A stretch of 64,000 nt of DNA, from assembly GCA_905178155.1 (NCBI GenBank), contig CAJINV010000005.1, positions 3,106,833-3,170,832 of the forward strand, given 5' to 3'. Shown one piece after another: positions 12,401-21,971 of the stretch (the stretch's first letter is position 1; each line of letters begins with the position of its first letter). The stretch is from Amoebophrya sp. A120 (Eukaryota; Sar; Dinophyceae; Syndiniales; Amoebophryaceae). The position numbers and the translations under genes are program-made. The notes beneath the pieces are model-generated. The model worked only from the letters and a program-made list of their open reading frames with translations. It ran no database searches and was not told the origin of the DNA.

Positions 12401-15172
12401 AAGAAACTCTTGTGATACAACTAAAATCATCGACATTAAGATGAGAGCACATCTAAGTGCAGCCGAGCATGACCGGTTTTATTTGAGACCCTCCGTCATG
12501 ACATCAGTTGTGCGCACTACTTTCACTTTCTGCATGTACGACATCAAATGAGGCCTTTAGTCTCGTCCCAACGTGGCATCACATCAATGAAGCTGCGCTC
12601 TCGATTAATCGGTCATGCAAAAATGTTACAGATTTATTGCCCGGACCCGAATGGGCCACACATGCAATACACGTTGACCTTTTCGTCCAGGCCCAGATCA
12701 ATAGCTGCAATGGATAAGGAGGACCGCACGACGACGTCTTGTGGGCGAACACAGTGACTAGGATTAGCGTCGCGCGATGTTCGTTTCTCTCGGAAGTGCT
12801 CCTGTGCTACCTCCTCTTCGCCTTGCCGCTGATTGCCTCGCACCACATGGTATCAATTGCAAATGTGTCTAGGTTAATATCCGGATGAGTGCAGACGTTT
12901 GTCATGCGCATTTTTTCGCATGACGCAACACGCATCACAGATTTGTTGAGGGCCTCTTGATAGTACCTGTTCCGCATGAGAGATGCCCTCTCCGCGTGCC
13001 ACGAAATGGACTTCCGCTCCTCTGGCTGCTCATGCGAAAATGCCGACGTTTTCCTTTTCCTTTTGAATTTGAGAATAAATATGAAGGCAGCTGCATCACA
13101 AGTCTTGCTATCGTTCAGCCCCGGACGAGGACGTCTTTGCAATGCATACATGGTCACCCGCCACGCCCTTTCGCTGGATGACCACATGAATGCGGAGCAG
13201 CTCGCGGAAATGGTGCTCATTCGCGGTGTATCAAATGCAAAAATGTCTGGGTCTGGGAGGAAGAGGATAGAACTTTTGATGCGTGCTGTGGGTCACACAA
13301 CAATCTGTGTTGCGTGATCACCAAAAGCTGTCCTTTTTTGACCAACATGCGCGGGAGTTTCTCATGCAGGATTGGCATGATAGAGATTTCGCAGAATCTG
13401 TCATGCTAGGTCCTGCATTCCAGACCTCATGGGTCATGGAAAGGCAGCATGACAAATCTCGCAATCTCCCAGACCCAGACATTTTTACATTTGGTACGGT
13501 GTGGTGGAGCGCTACGAGCGACTTCTGCCCCCAGAGGACCTCTACACGGAAGACTTGCACAAAGTTCGGTTTTATGCATTGCAAATATGTCTGGATCTGG
13601 AGGAGTGGTGCAAGTAGAGAGAAGTGTGCTCCTGAACTCCCAAGAACATAAGTACTTCCCAACTCATCTGTCATGCGTGTTGCGGAAAAATATTCAGTTG
13701 GCGCTAGTTGAAGCGCAGCTTCTGATGCGCCTTACGCACCACAGGATCGTTCAGGTCTGATCTGCGGTGCTTGGCTGCGTGCTGACATTGGAGCTGGCAT
13801 GACAACTATTATTGGATCCAGACATATTGGCACTCGATAGGCGCCAGTCGTTCTGGGACTTTGTGTCGTACCCGGAATTTTCCGAACTCCACGAAGTCAT
13901 GGGGCGCAAGAAAGGCGAATTGGACACCCTCGCGGATAAACTGCTCATGAACCCCGCCAACCAGCTATCCTGCGCGGGAACGTGCCCACCTTCATCCCAT
14001 AGTCCAGACGCGACTCGTTCCAGACAAAAAATTGATTCAGACATTTTGCATGCAAATATGCACGACAGCTCTCTGTTGGTGGGTACGGTTTTGAGCAGCA
14101 TACCCGCGCGCCTCACACCTGTCAAAGGTTCTGGCGGACCGGAAGAAGTTCGGCGGGATGGTCCGACACATGAACACGCCATATGATGTATCATACAGAA
14201 AAAATCTAGCTGGTGCTTAGCACTACACATGTGATGCATAGAATGAATTCCTTTTTTCGCAGAAGGATCTCGCCACGGGGTAAGTAGTTCACCCATAGCA
14301 TGCTGCTTGAGACTTCTTGCAAGAGCGCTTTTTTTGCGGATCTATTTTTGCACTATGCAAGCTTTTTTCTGTGTGATAGGATGAGTGGATCGCACAAACA
14401 CGGCATATATCAAATGTAAAAATGTCTGGGTCTGGAAGATTCTGAGATTTGTCATGCAGTTTTTCCAAGCTCCGCCAAGTCTCGAATGCAGGGCCTAGCA
14501 TCACAGGTTCTGCAGCCCCTCGGTGATGCCTATTCTGCATGAGAAATGCCCCCTCGGCATGGCTAGAAATGGGGACCTTTTGCAAGTCATGCAACACAGA
14601 TTTTTGTATGATCCGCAACACGCATCACAAGTTCGCATCCTTCCAGACCCAGACATTTTTACATTTGATAGCATATGACTCGTGACTTCGCGGAACTCGC
14701 AGCGGTGCTGCGCGAAATGTTGGAGCAGAGGGACAGCTATCAAATGCAAATATGTCTGGGTCTGGAACGTTGCAGGACTTGTCATGCAAGTTTTCCATGA
14801 CCCATGAGGTCTGGAATGCGAGACCCAGCATCACAGATTCTTTGAGGTCTCTACCATGCCTTTCCTGCATGAGAAACTTCCTCTCAACTTGGTCAAAAGC
14901 GGACAGCTTTTGGCACTCACGCAACACAGATTTTTGCATCATTCAGATTTAGCATGACAAGTTGCAGTGTTCCAGACCCAGACATATTTGCATCTGATAA
15001 CAGCAAAAAAGAAAAAGCAGGATCCTATGGAGCCGCGGCGGCATATTTCCGCAACCACGTGGGGCCGAAACCACAAGCGCTTGACCACAAGCACATCAAG
15101 AATGGGAGGCAGGAGGACTTCGCGCTTGCCTTCGAAGAGGAGGACTTCGGGCCCGCTCTATCAGATCGATAG
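9405..15172 (+). CDS. multi-pass membrane protein, 12 exons split by 11 inverted-repeat introns
   Basis: Exons by inspection: 9405-10933, 11137-11612, 11880-11946, 12214-12368, 12722-12850, 13154-13228, 13502-13572, 13845-13965, 14108-14188, 14384-14407, 14676-14737, 15005-15172. Each join keeps frame when the inverted-repeat unit plus 5 nt is removed. The product has an acidic/Gln-rich N-terminal region, a coiled coil (10110-10240, RVERAEAEMARMRQQMLEM), about seven hydrophobic segments (such as WLVVPTYFFVVTAV, LGICLALCCAISFL and LLCYLLFALPLIA) and a charged helical cytosolic tail. It could be a channel- or transporter-like protein, but I do not recognise it. Oddity: an in-frame TAG at 9870-9872 interrupts an otherwise continuous frame, so the start could instead be the ATG at 10149, or a short intron removes it. 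Confidence 0.7.
10934..11131. mobile_element. introner element, family B
   Basis: The ends are inverted repeats: tatcccaacagagaaaacg on the left and the reverse complement of cgttttctctccgtgtgata-like sequence on the right, each followed inward by ctag. The flanking 5-mers are catgc and caccc, a decayed duplication. Removing the unit plus 5 nt joins FHA to YRSFCLW in frame. An internal poly-T tract is present. Confidence 0.7.
11613..11874. mobile_element. introner element, family A
   Basis: The left end reads tatgcattgcaaaaatg then tctgggtctgg. The right end is the matching inverted copy ending ttgata. An exact 5-bp duplication, cacgc, lies at 11608-11612 and 11875-11879. Deletion restores LATREGYLWHLG in frame. 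Confidence 0.9.
11947..12208. mobile_element. introner element, family A
   Basis: Family A inverted-repeat ends (tatcaaatgtaaaaatg, tctgggtctgg). Exact duplication cggca on both sides. Deletion joins PWERH to TWLRLLGI in frame. Confidence 0.9.
12369..12716. mobile_element. introner element, diverged family A
   Basis: The left end tatcaaaaatgcaaatatcg pairs with the right end in inverted orientation (tatccattgcagctattg read on the minus strand). The flanking 5-mers ccacg and aggag no longer match, yet removing the unit plus 5 nt gives the only open downstream frame (GPHDDVLWANTV). This looks like an older insertion. Confidence 0.65.
12851..13148. mobile_element. introner element, diverged family A
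   Basis: The ends are tatcaattgcaaatgtgtct and, inverted, tatgcattgcaaagacgtc. Exact duplication catgg. Deletion joins ASHHM to VTRHALSL. Confidence 0.85.
13229..13496. mobile_element. introner element, family A
   Basis: Classic family A ends with tctgggtctggg on both arms. Exact duplication cggtg at 13224-13228 and 13497-13501. Deletion gives LIRGVVERYERLLP. Confidence 0.9.
13573..13839. mobile_element. introner element, family A
   Basis: The left end tatgcattgcaaatatg then tctggatctgg is mirrored by the right end near 13811-13839. The 5-mers ggttt and ggcgc are decayed. Removing the unit plus 5 nt joins HKVRF to QSFWDFV in frame. Confidence 0.75.
13966..14102. mobile_element. short introner element, separate inverted-repeat type
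   Basis: A 137-bp unit. The left arm tatcctgc...cgtgcccacc matches the inverted right arm tatgctgc...cgtacccacc. Flanks ccagc and cccgc differ at one base. Deletion joins NPANQ to RASHLSKVL, replacing a poor frame by a coding-like one. Confidence 0.6.
14189..14378. mobile_element. introner element, family B
   Basis: The left arm tatcatacagaaaaaatctag and the inverted right arm tatcacacagaaaaaagc pair well. Flanks tgatg and ggatg differ at one base. Deletion joins MNTPYD to EWIAQTRH. Confidence 0.8.
14408..14670. mobile_element. introner element, family A
   Basis: Family A ends (tatcaaatgtaaaaatg). Exact duplication gcata. The upstream exon is only 24 nt long (14384-14407). Deletion joins QTRH to MTRDFAEL. 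Confidence 0.9.
14738..14999. mobile_element. introner element, family A
   Basis: Family A ends (tatcaaatgcaaatatg, tctgggtctgg). Exact duplication acagc at 14733-14737 and 15000-15004. Deletion joins LEQRDS to KKEKAGSYG. Confidence 0.9.
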
Positions 15173-15179
15173 AGCGGGC
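15151..15179 (+). other. strong stem-loop over the stop codon
   Basis: A perfect 12-bp inverted repeat (gcccgctctatc / gatagagcgggc) with a 5-nt loop. The TAG stop of the membrane-protein gene (15170-15172) sits inside the right arm. A role in mRNA 3' processing or stability is possible but unproven. Confidence 0.6.
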
Positions 15180-17001
15180 GAAGCTGGTACAGGATTTGTA
15201 CTTTTGGTACTAAAAGGAAAATGTAGTAGGGCGGGAAAGTAGACATAAGGATTTTTTATCCACCAGCACATGGCCCAGAAATGATAATGCAGTTGTAATA
15301 GGAGCGAGAAGGAGAACGAGAAGTTGAACTTGAAGTACAACTTCAACTACCTCTACCTCAATCAGCTGCAGCTGTGGATAAAGAGCGAAGAAACTACCCT
15401 ACTTTGACGTGGTCAACAACACAGAAGTGTTTCTTCGGCAGTTGAGACAACCATAGCCAATTCACGGGCGTTTACGCTTAAGGAGAAATTTTAATTTTTG
15501 TCTTTTGAAGAAATAACTTCTGTATCGATAGGTAGCTGAATCGTGGATCAGCAAGCAACATATGAAATAGAGGACACGAAGAACGCAAAAAAGTAGATTT
15601 AAATGTTATGAACTTTGTTGGGCTTTTTTTTCAAAATTTGAGGAACTTATTTATTTATCGCAATAAAAAATCGAAATCGTGAACGACAACGAAATGGAAG
15701 TCGGTTTTTGATGTTGAGCCAGCTAGCTGTGAAAAAATATACACGACAACTACTCGGACTTGTTCATCTTCTTGCGATGAACATCATCAGTGAACTCCGA
15801 TCTTCGAGGTGTGAGCGAAGTAGAAAAATCTGTTTCGTTGGACAAGAATCAGTCATCGGTCAATATTCCACCCTACGAAGACACCGGTGGAATAAAGAAA
15901 CAGTCGGTCCAGAGCAGAAAAATTCGCGAGTACAAGTGCGTCGGCCGTACTGTTGATAGCGAACAGAGAACATACCGAATCGGAAGAAATGCTGCTACAC
16001 ATTATACAAGTGTGAAGATCCAAAAATTATTGAAGAACAAGAAACCCACAATTAATGGCGCATCGAGTAGTAAAAAGTGATCTGTTATTTTCTAGCTACG
16101 GAGCTGCATTTTTGTGCCAATTATGTTTTTGTGTTTTGCGATGGCCCAGATGATCCCCTTTTCGAAACATTGACACTTGCCACACGCACGACAGGTCCAC
16201 TGTGCTCATTTGTGATTCTTTATTTCCCTTTTTACTGAAGATCCGCCGATCGAACTTTTGTTTCTGCCAATGAATTAAGTAACGTAGACGCTGCAAATAT
16301 AGTAGAAGCAACAATCACGAGGACGAGAAGAACGAATCCCGTGAGACGTAGCGCATAGTCGTGTACTACTAGTAAAAGCGAGTCCAATTATACGTGTTTG
16401 TACTTGTCGGTTACAAGAAGGAACAAACCACAAACACGACGACCCCACTGCGGCACTAGAACTTTTCCTCTTTGTCGTTGAACCGCTGGTTGATGCTGTC
16501 CACCTACTAGAAGTGGCTTTACGTCGACCACAGAGGCAGTAAAATATTCGTCCCGCGGCATCCATCTTCGGTCCTGCTAAAGCACAAAGCACTGTGAAAA
16601 CGGTCACGCCGGTTCGGACAAGGTCATCTTCCTGCAAGCGGACCGCTCGCAACGCACGCGGGAAGAACAGGAGCAGGCTCTTTTTCGAGGAAGAAGAGAG
16701 GCGTTAAGTTTTGAATTTGCCGTCGGAGCAGTTGCAGCACGTTCGAACTAGGGCGACAGTCATCTGACGGAGAAATTACAAAGGCTGACCAAAAAAATAA
16801 TTGAAGTTGGAGCTCCACGCAGGAAGAATTTTTCCACAACCACCCTGCCACGACCCACGGAGATAAACCGTCGCGACAGGAGGAGCATAGGAGCAGAAGA
16901 ACCCACGGAATATAAACACATCGCGAACTAGAGGAACTACACACGACCTTGTTGGACTCCTTCCGCTTCACTTGTAGTACCAAAATACTAGATCGCCCAG
17001 C
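15173..17001. other. intergenic, no gene seen
   Basis: AT-rich sequence with short frames only. Nothing resembles an exon with GC-rich third positions, and no introner ends were found. The last few hundred bases probably contain the upstream region of the ERD2-like gene. Confidence 0.5.
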
Positions 17002-18668
17002 ATGGAGATCGTGATCTACCTTCTCGGCAACTGGTGTTGCATAGGGGCGGCCTCCATCATCATATACAACTTCATCATCCGCAGGGGGCACTGCAAGGAC
17101 AGCGAACGCGACCTGCAGATATCAAAAGACATGCAGCTCATGCTCTTTCTCGGGACCTTCGTCCGCTTCTACTGGTCCATGAGCCCACCACCAATCTGGT
17201 ACAGAAGATTTTTTGCTTCCGACGTTTATAATTCTTCAAATTACACTCCTGTAATGTACTCATGACACCAGAGCAGCTCGTGTGTGATTGTGCGGCAGCA
17301 GTGTCATTGCTGTCAGTCTGTAATACCTCAACAGTATCACAACACGCAGTTCATTCTAGAAGAGTCGGTGCTGCAATCTAGATGTACTGGATGCTCTTCA
17401 TTTCGCCCTCCACCGCTGATAGAGAAATACATTGCACTTCGAATATAAACTGATCTTGTTCTGCTCAGCAACAAATAAATTGGAGTGGTTTGTTTCCGAA
17501 AATACAGAGTGGTTTGTGCTTGAGTCGATTGCTTGAATTATCACAGGTCTGAGGAGCCGGTACCAATTCAATGGGTGTCAATTTTCGACCTGATTTTTTC
17601 CATTCTGATGTGGGGCCTCTGCGTGTGCTGCTCAACAGACTACGGCGTGCAGTTTATGAATTCCATGGGCGGAGTTGGCCGTGGCGGATACAACGCAGTC
17701 CCGGGACAGGCGGAGTTTGGTATTCATTGCGACTTTATCTTCCTCTCGCTCTCGACAACTTACTACGCAGATCTAGTAGCTACCATACGAACTTTTCTCG
17801 ATATGACGGAAGAGACCCGAGATTTCTTTCAGTTTTCCGGGAAGAAGTTTTCAACAAAAGTTTTTCTTTGTGTAGCCTCATGCGCTATCTATCGATCTAT
17901 TAGTAGAGGACGGCGACCGCTTGTTCCAAATCCAAAAGCATCCATTTTTTCATCGCTAACAAATCGTACGACAACAGACGGCCTGGTGCAAGACGACTCA
18001 ACTGGTTATGCGGGCGGCTCGGGCGGCGTAGGAGGTTTCGGGTCGGGCAAACCGCAAAACCAGTCGGCCCTCTACCGGTACACGCGATGGCCCTTCCTGA
18101 CCGGCGGCGCCGCGGTCACCGCTTGGCTGCTCACCCACCTGCTCCCCAGTCTGCACATGCCGGGCGCCTGGATACTAGTCGACTTCGCGGTGGTCTTCAA
18201 CATGCTCCTGGACGGCTGCGCCATGGTGCCGCAGGTGATACTCATCCACTCCAGCAGGACAAAAACTCCGGTGGAGGCCAGCCACTTCGTCGGCCTGCTC
18301 TGCCTCGGTATGGTTCAATGTTGATAGGATACGGAGCATGTGCGTTTTTGTTCTATATTATCTGCTCAACAGGAGCAGATGCCTTTGCTTGCATCACCAC
18401 CGGACTAAGTATTACGTTGCATCAAGAACTAGTACATCGAAGCATGAAGAAAGCCATCTCTTTCATTCATCACGCAGGCCGCCTACTCCGAATGATCTTC
18501 TGGCTCTGGTTGGTGCTGCACCCGGATTCCGGGCACGCAATATGGACGTTCGTCGTGCCAGATCTGCTCCACACGGTGATTATGGCAGATTACCTGTACC
18601 ACTACCTGCAGAAGCTGAAAAGGGACAGGATCGACCCCTACTTCGTCGATTATATGACTCACGTATAA
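17002..18668 (+). CDS. ERD2/KDEL-receptor-like protein, paralogue 1
   Basis: KDEL receptors are seven-helix Golgi/ER proteins that return escaped luminal ER proteins. Exons by inspection: 17002-17198, 17547-17719, 17876-18307 and 18479-18668, all with GT-AG introns. Family signs, in order: a hydrophobic N-terminus (MEIVIYLLGNW); QISKDMQLMLFLGTFVRFYW, aligning with the receptor's helix 2 including its Arg; MLLDGCAMVPQVILI, matching the acidic-residue/PQ-loop helix; SHFVGLLCLGRLLRMIFWLW, matching the SHY...GLYRALYLVNW segment; and PDLLHTVIMADYLYHYLQKL, matching the last helix. A Gly/Ser-rich luminal or cytosolic insertion separates the halves. The third intron call (17720-17875) rests on alignment to the paralogue at 23651; it is a multiple of three, so retention would not break the frame. 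No introner is present. Confidence 0.8.
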
Positions 18669-20486
18669 AAAACACACGCGATCGCGGCAGCTGCGGAATA
18701 AACATGTACGAAAGGGAAGTAAGTTGTGAGTCAAAACATTACAGATGAACACCTAACGAAAGGCGGCAAGCCCACAACTTTCAAATTTTGTACGTCGTTG
18801 GTCCTCCATTTGGGTTCACGACAAATGAATCGCTCTGTTGATTCTTCTTTTATTGTTTTATCGAAGATTACATCAAAACTAATGATAGTGTGGCGAAGTT
18901 TTTCCTGCTTCGCTTCACTTGTCCTTTTTCTTTTACAACAGGTTTGTTATACGCGTTTGTAAAAATGAATTCTTCCGCACATCACTCTATAGTGCTTCGC
19001 AGACCGGCACTGCATGACGAGCATGGGAATCGAATACTTAAATCTCTGCTGCAAACGCCCTTTGCAGCAAAGGGGGTCCAATATTCAATCCCTGGCTCTA
19101 CTTTTCCGCGCCAGCACTGGCCGACAACGGAGAATTCCAGTCAACGACGTGTGACATCTGTCGCCGAAGTTAAATTTTAAGCTACAAGGACACGGGGTAT
19201 CTTGAGATAGGAATCCAGAAAAGCGGATACTAGCCATAGATATCATCCTTTTCTGGTTCACTTCTGATAGAGCCTTGTTACAACTCATTACTAAACCCGG
19301 TGTAAGTTTTACCCTACGCAGCTCACTCGAAGACAAAGACGGCAGTTGTCTGTTCAAAGTAACAGACAGGTGAGCACGACGGAAAGTTTACTTTTACCAC
19401 CAGCTTATCCCCAGATAAAGAACGCACAACCTGTCGCCTCCTCTTTCTATTTTTCCAAAAAGAGTTCCGGACCGCACGAGCCTGCGACGCCGGGTCGTGT
19501 TTTGTCCTGCCTTTTTCTTGCGGTTTGCGTGGTTTAGTCCTACTCTTAAGGGGGGACGCGGAAATGTAGAGAATGAATCTTACGTACCTTGAATAAGATG
19601 GCTTGTCGCTACACAGATTCTAAGTAAGTACTTACTTGCTCCCCGGAACAACATGTTACACACTTTAGACTCACTTGCTCCCCGGAACATGAACATACTA
19701 CACCAGGAAATCTGCCATCCCTATTTGAGCTCCTTATCCACTTGTCCTGACAGCACCCGCGAGTAGCGTTTTCTCTGCGGTGCTCTGTTTGGGCAGGGAA
19801 GACGCAGTCGAAAAAAATTATGGTTGGAGAAAAAACAATTATACCGGGGGGCGACAGAAGACCGTGCAAGTAAAGCAAATTTCGGGCCGTACTAGAGCAA
19901 GTTCACACGACGACGACCAACAACATGCGGAAAGAGAGACGGATTTGAGGAGCGACATGCCTTGACGGCCATACACATATTCGAATCTTGAATTATCCAG
20001 CGACGCTATAGTTTTCAAACACCACCACACCCACTACCTCAACAGCGACAAAAGACCAGAAGGCGTCTGTGCTCCGTCTGTCTTCAGTTGTGAAAGAACT
20101 TGAAGAACTTCGTTAGTTGTAAAAGTACAGATGAACATCACCTGAAGAGCCTGAAGCCAGGCTGGGTACCCGATTGGGTTCGGTAATTTTTTTAGACTGT
20201 CGCCCCAGGCACCGCATCCATGCGTGTTCACCCTCACGTAGTTCCGTGCGTTGAAGAAACGAAGAAGCGCGCAAGTTATTTTTTCTTCGGTAGCTGCCGA
20301 CTGGTACTGATCATCGAAACACATAGAGAGATCACCAAACTTGATCATTACTTCGCGCGCAGCACATCTACACTCGAGATCCTTTCAACACCACACTCTG
20401 TTCGTGAGTGAGATGTAGTGTGAATTGTGGGCCAGAAGCAAGTTGGCAGAGTAGATCCAAAACTAACGAAAAGCCATACGATAATC
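18669..20486. other. intergenic with a weak small frame
   Basis: No confident gene. A 71-codon + frame starting at the ATG at 18965 (ending 19180) is possible but unsupported. The 17-bp sequence acttgctccccggaaca occurs twice, near 19634 and 19669. The rest appears to be spacer and the upstream region of the hydrolase gene. Confidence 0.4.
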
Positions 20487-21971
20487 ATGAGTATTCCGAA
20501 CCAGTGCAACAGTATCCCAGGCGGGTCCCGTCGTGGTCCTTGCGTTATTTTCGGAAACGGCCTCGGTTGCGACGTCGCGGATGCGGTGCCGTTTTTGGAA
20601 CAGCTGCGGGCGAGATTTCCCCACGTGGACGTCCTTACGCCCGCGGCGCCCGTTGTCCCCTGTAGAATGTGCGACTTCGAGGAGACCGCTTGCTGGTTTG
20701 ATCTGCCGAGCATGGAAGAGTGGGAAAGCCTCTCGACGCGGGAGCAGCTGGAGTTGCCTGCGCGCGATATCGGCGACAACTGCGATCGGTACTACCTAAG
20801 GACTACGCACGGGGGCAGGTGCAGCCAAGAGCCGCCGGCGGGCGGCGAGAGGCTGCGCGCTGGCCACGGGGCCCGCGAGGATCAGTGTGCCACCTCGTCA
20901 AGCGGCTGCGGGGGTCAGAGCGGCAGAGACTCGGTTATTAGCGGGGACCGCAACCTCCAGCTGCACGTCGGAAAGGAGCAAGACCCTGCCACCTGCAAGA
21001 AGATCGGACGGGATGAAGCTATACTGGATGGAACAGACGCGAAACTCGTGCGCCAAATTCTGCATGATGTTGACGACAGCTCTTGGGGTGTTATGGAAGT
21101 GCACCCGCCTGTTGTTGGGAAACACGAAACAGACAGAGATGTTGGAGAGCGGGTCGCGCCCTCTCTTGCATCACAGAAGAAAGAGAGCCCGTCCCCATCA
21201 AGTCCGCCGCGGCCGGTGTCACTCCTGTCACCCCCCTCGCCAGCATTGCATCTCCCCGCACCCCCGCCGGGTGATTGGGGTAGCGCCGTATTTGCCGGCT
21301 TTTCGCAGGGTGCAAGCATGGCCCTTTTCGCGGGTTTGCGCGGACTGATTCGGGACGTGAAGCGGCGGCAGGAGGAGAGCGGACGCGGAGAGGACGCGCC
21401 CCCCAGTGAAATAGTAGGCGATGGCAATGGCGGCGCCGCGGAAGTCAGCAAGCACCGGGCGAAGCGGGTAAAGAAGAGCCACCCGGCAGGAACAAGCAAG
21501 GAAACATCGCCTGCGCCTTCTAGTGCTGCACGGGGCTCGGATTCTGCGGGGCTGTCACGCGGGAAGTCTTCGACGAGTCCGCTTCGCCAGCGACGAGAAG
21601 CGCCCGCCGGCATTCTGGCGCTGTCCACGTATGTGCCGGCCGCGCGCGCGCTGCAGGCCGCCGCAGAGGCGGCGGGGGTGAAAAAGCAGAAAGGCAGCCC
21701 GCCGCCAAATGGCCCGCTGCCGATTCTTCTGTGCCACGGCACGGCAGACGGAGTTCTCGATCCGAAGCTGGCCGAGGAGACCAGGGCCTGGCTGCTGGAG
21801 GTGTTCGGCGCGCGGCATGTACGTGTGGAGCTCCACATCATTGAGGGCGGCGGCCACGCCTTTGGCTACAACGAGGGGGAGATAGTTGGTTCCTGGCTGC
21901 AGAAAGTTTTTCCCTTTTCGCCTCCTGGGACTCTGGTGGAAGACGAGCGAGGCGCGCGCGTGACCAAGTAG
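20487..21971 (+). CDS. acyl-protein thioesterase / carboxylesterase-like alpha/beta hydrolase
   Basis: The family (phospholipase/carboxylesterase, APT1-like) hydrolyses acyl esters, including palmitoyl-cysteine on proteins, in the cytosol. The 494-residue product begins at the ATG at 20487 (MSIPNQ). It shows VIFGNGLGCDVAD near 20, in place of the usual HGLGD oxyanion loop, and a WFDL motif near 71. The nucleophile elbow is GFSQG with Ser273, the acid is in CHGTADGVLD with Asp421, and the base is in GGGHAFGY with His457. The triad order and spacing from Asp to His fit the family. Human APT1 is about 230 residues, so the extra length lies in two low-complexity inserts (about 115-255 and 285-385). 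No introns. It is probably active because all three triad residues are present. Confidence 0.85.
   Translation: MSIPNQCNSIPGGSRRGPCVIFGNGLGCDVADAVPFLEQLRARFPHVDVLTPAAPVVPCRMCDFEETACWFDLPSMEEWESLSTREQLELPARDIGDNCDRYYLRTTHGGRCSQEPPAGGERLRAGHGAREDQCATSSSGCGGQSGRDSVISGDRNLQLHVGKEQDPATCKKIGRDEAILDGTDAKLVRQILHDVDDSSWGVMEVHPPVVGKHETDRDVGERVAPSLASQKKESPSPSSPPRPVSLLSPPSPALHLPAPPPGDWGSAVFAGFSQGASMALFAGLRGLIRDVKRRQEESGRGEDAPPSEIVGDGNGGAAEVSKHRAKRVKKSHPAGTSKETSPAPSSAARGSDSAGLSRGKSSTSPLRQRREAPAGILALSTYVPAARALQAAAEAAGVKKQKGSPPPNGPLPILLCHGTADGVLDPKLAEETRAWLLEVFGARHVRVELHIIEGGGHAFGYNEGEIVGSWLQKVFPFSPPGTLVEDERGARVTK

Noticed and set aside
11613-14999. Regularly spaced repeats considered as a CRISPR-like array
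   Set aside because: Each repeat pair is an inverted repeat at the two ends of one intron, with coding exons between units, so it is not a direct-repeat/spacer array.
18087-18668. 193-codon + frame overlapping the first ERD2-like gene
   Set aside because: Its first part is an out-of-frame shadow. Only its end (18479-18668) is a true exon of the receptor.
20915-21841. 308-codon minus-strand open frame
   Set aside because: Shadow of the hydrolase gene, whose catalytic motifs are clear on the + strand.
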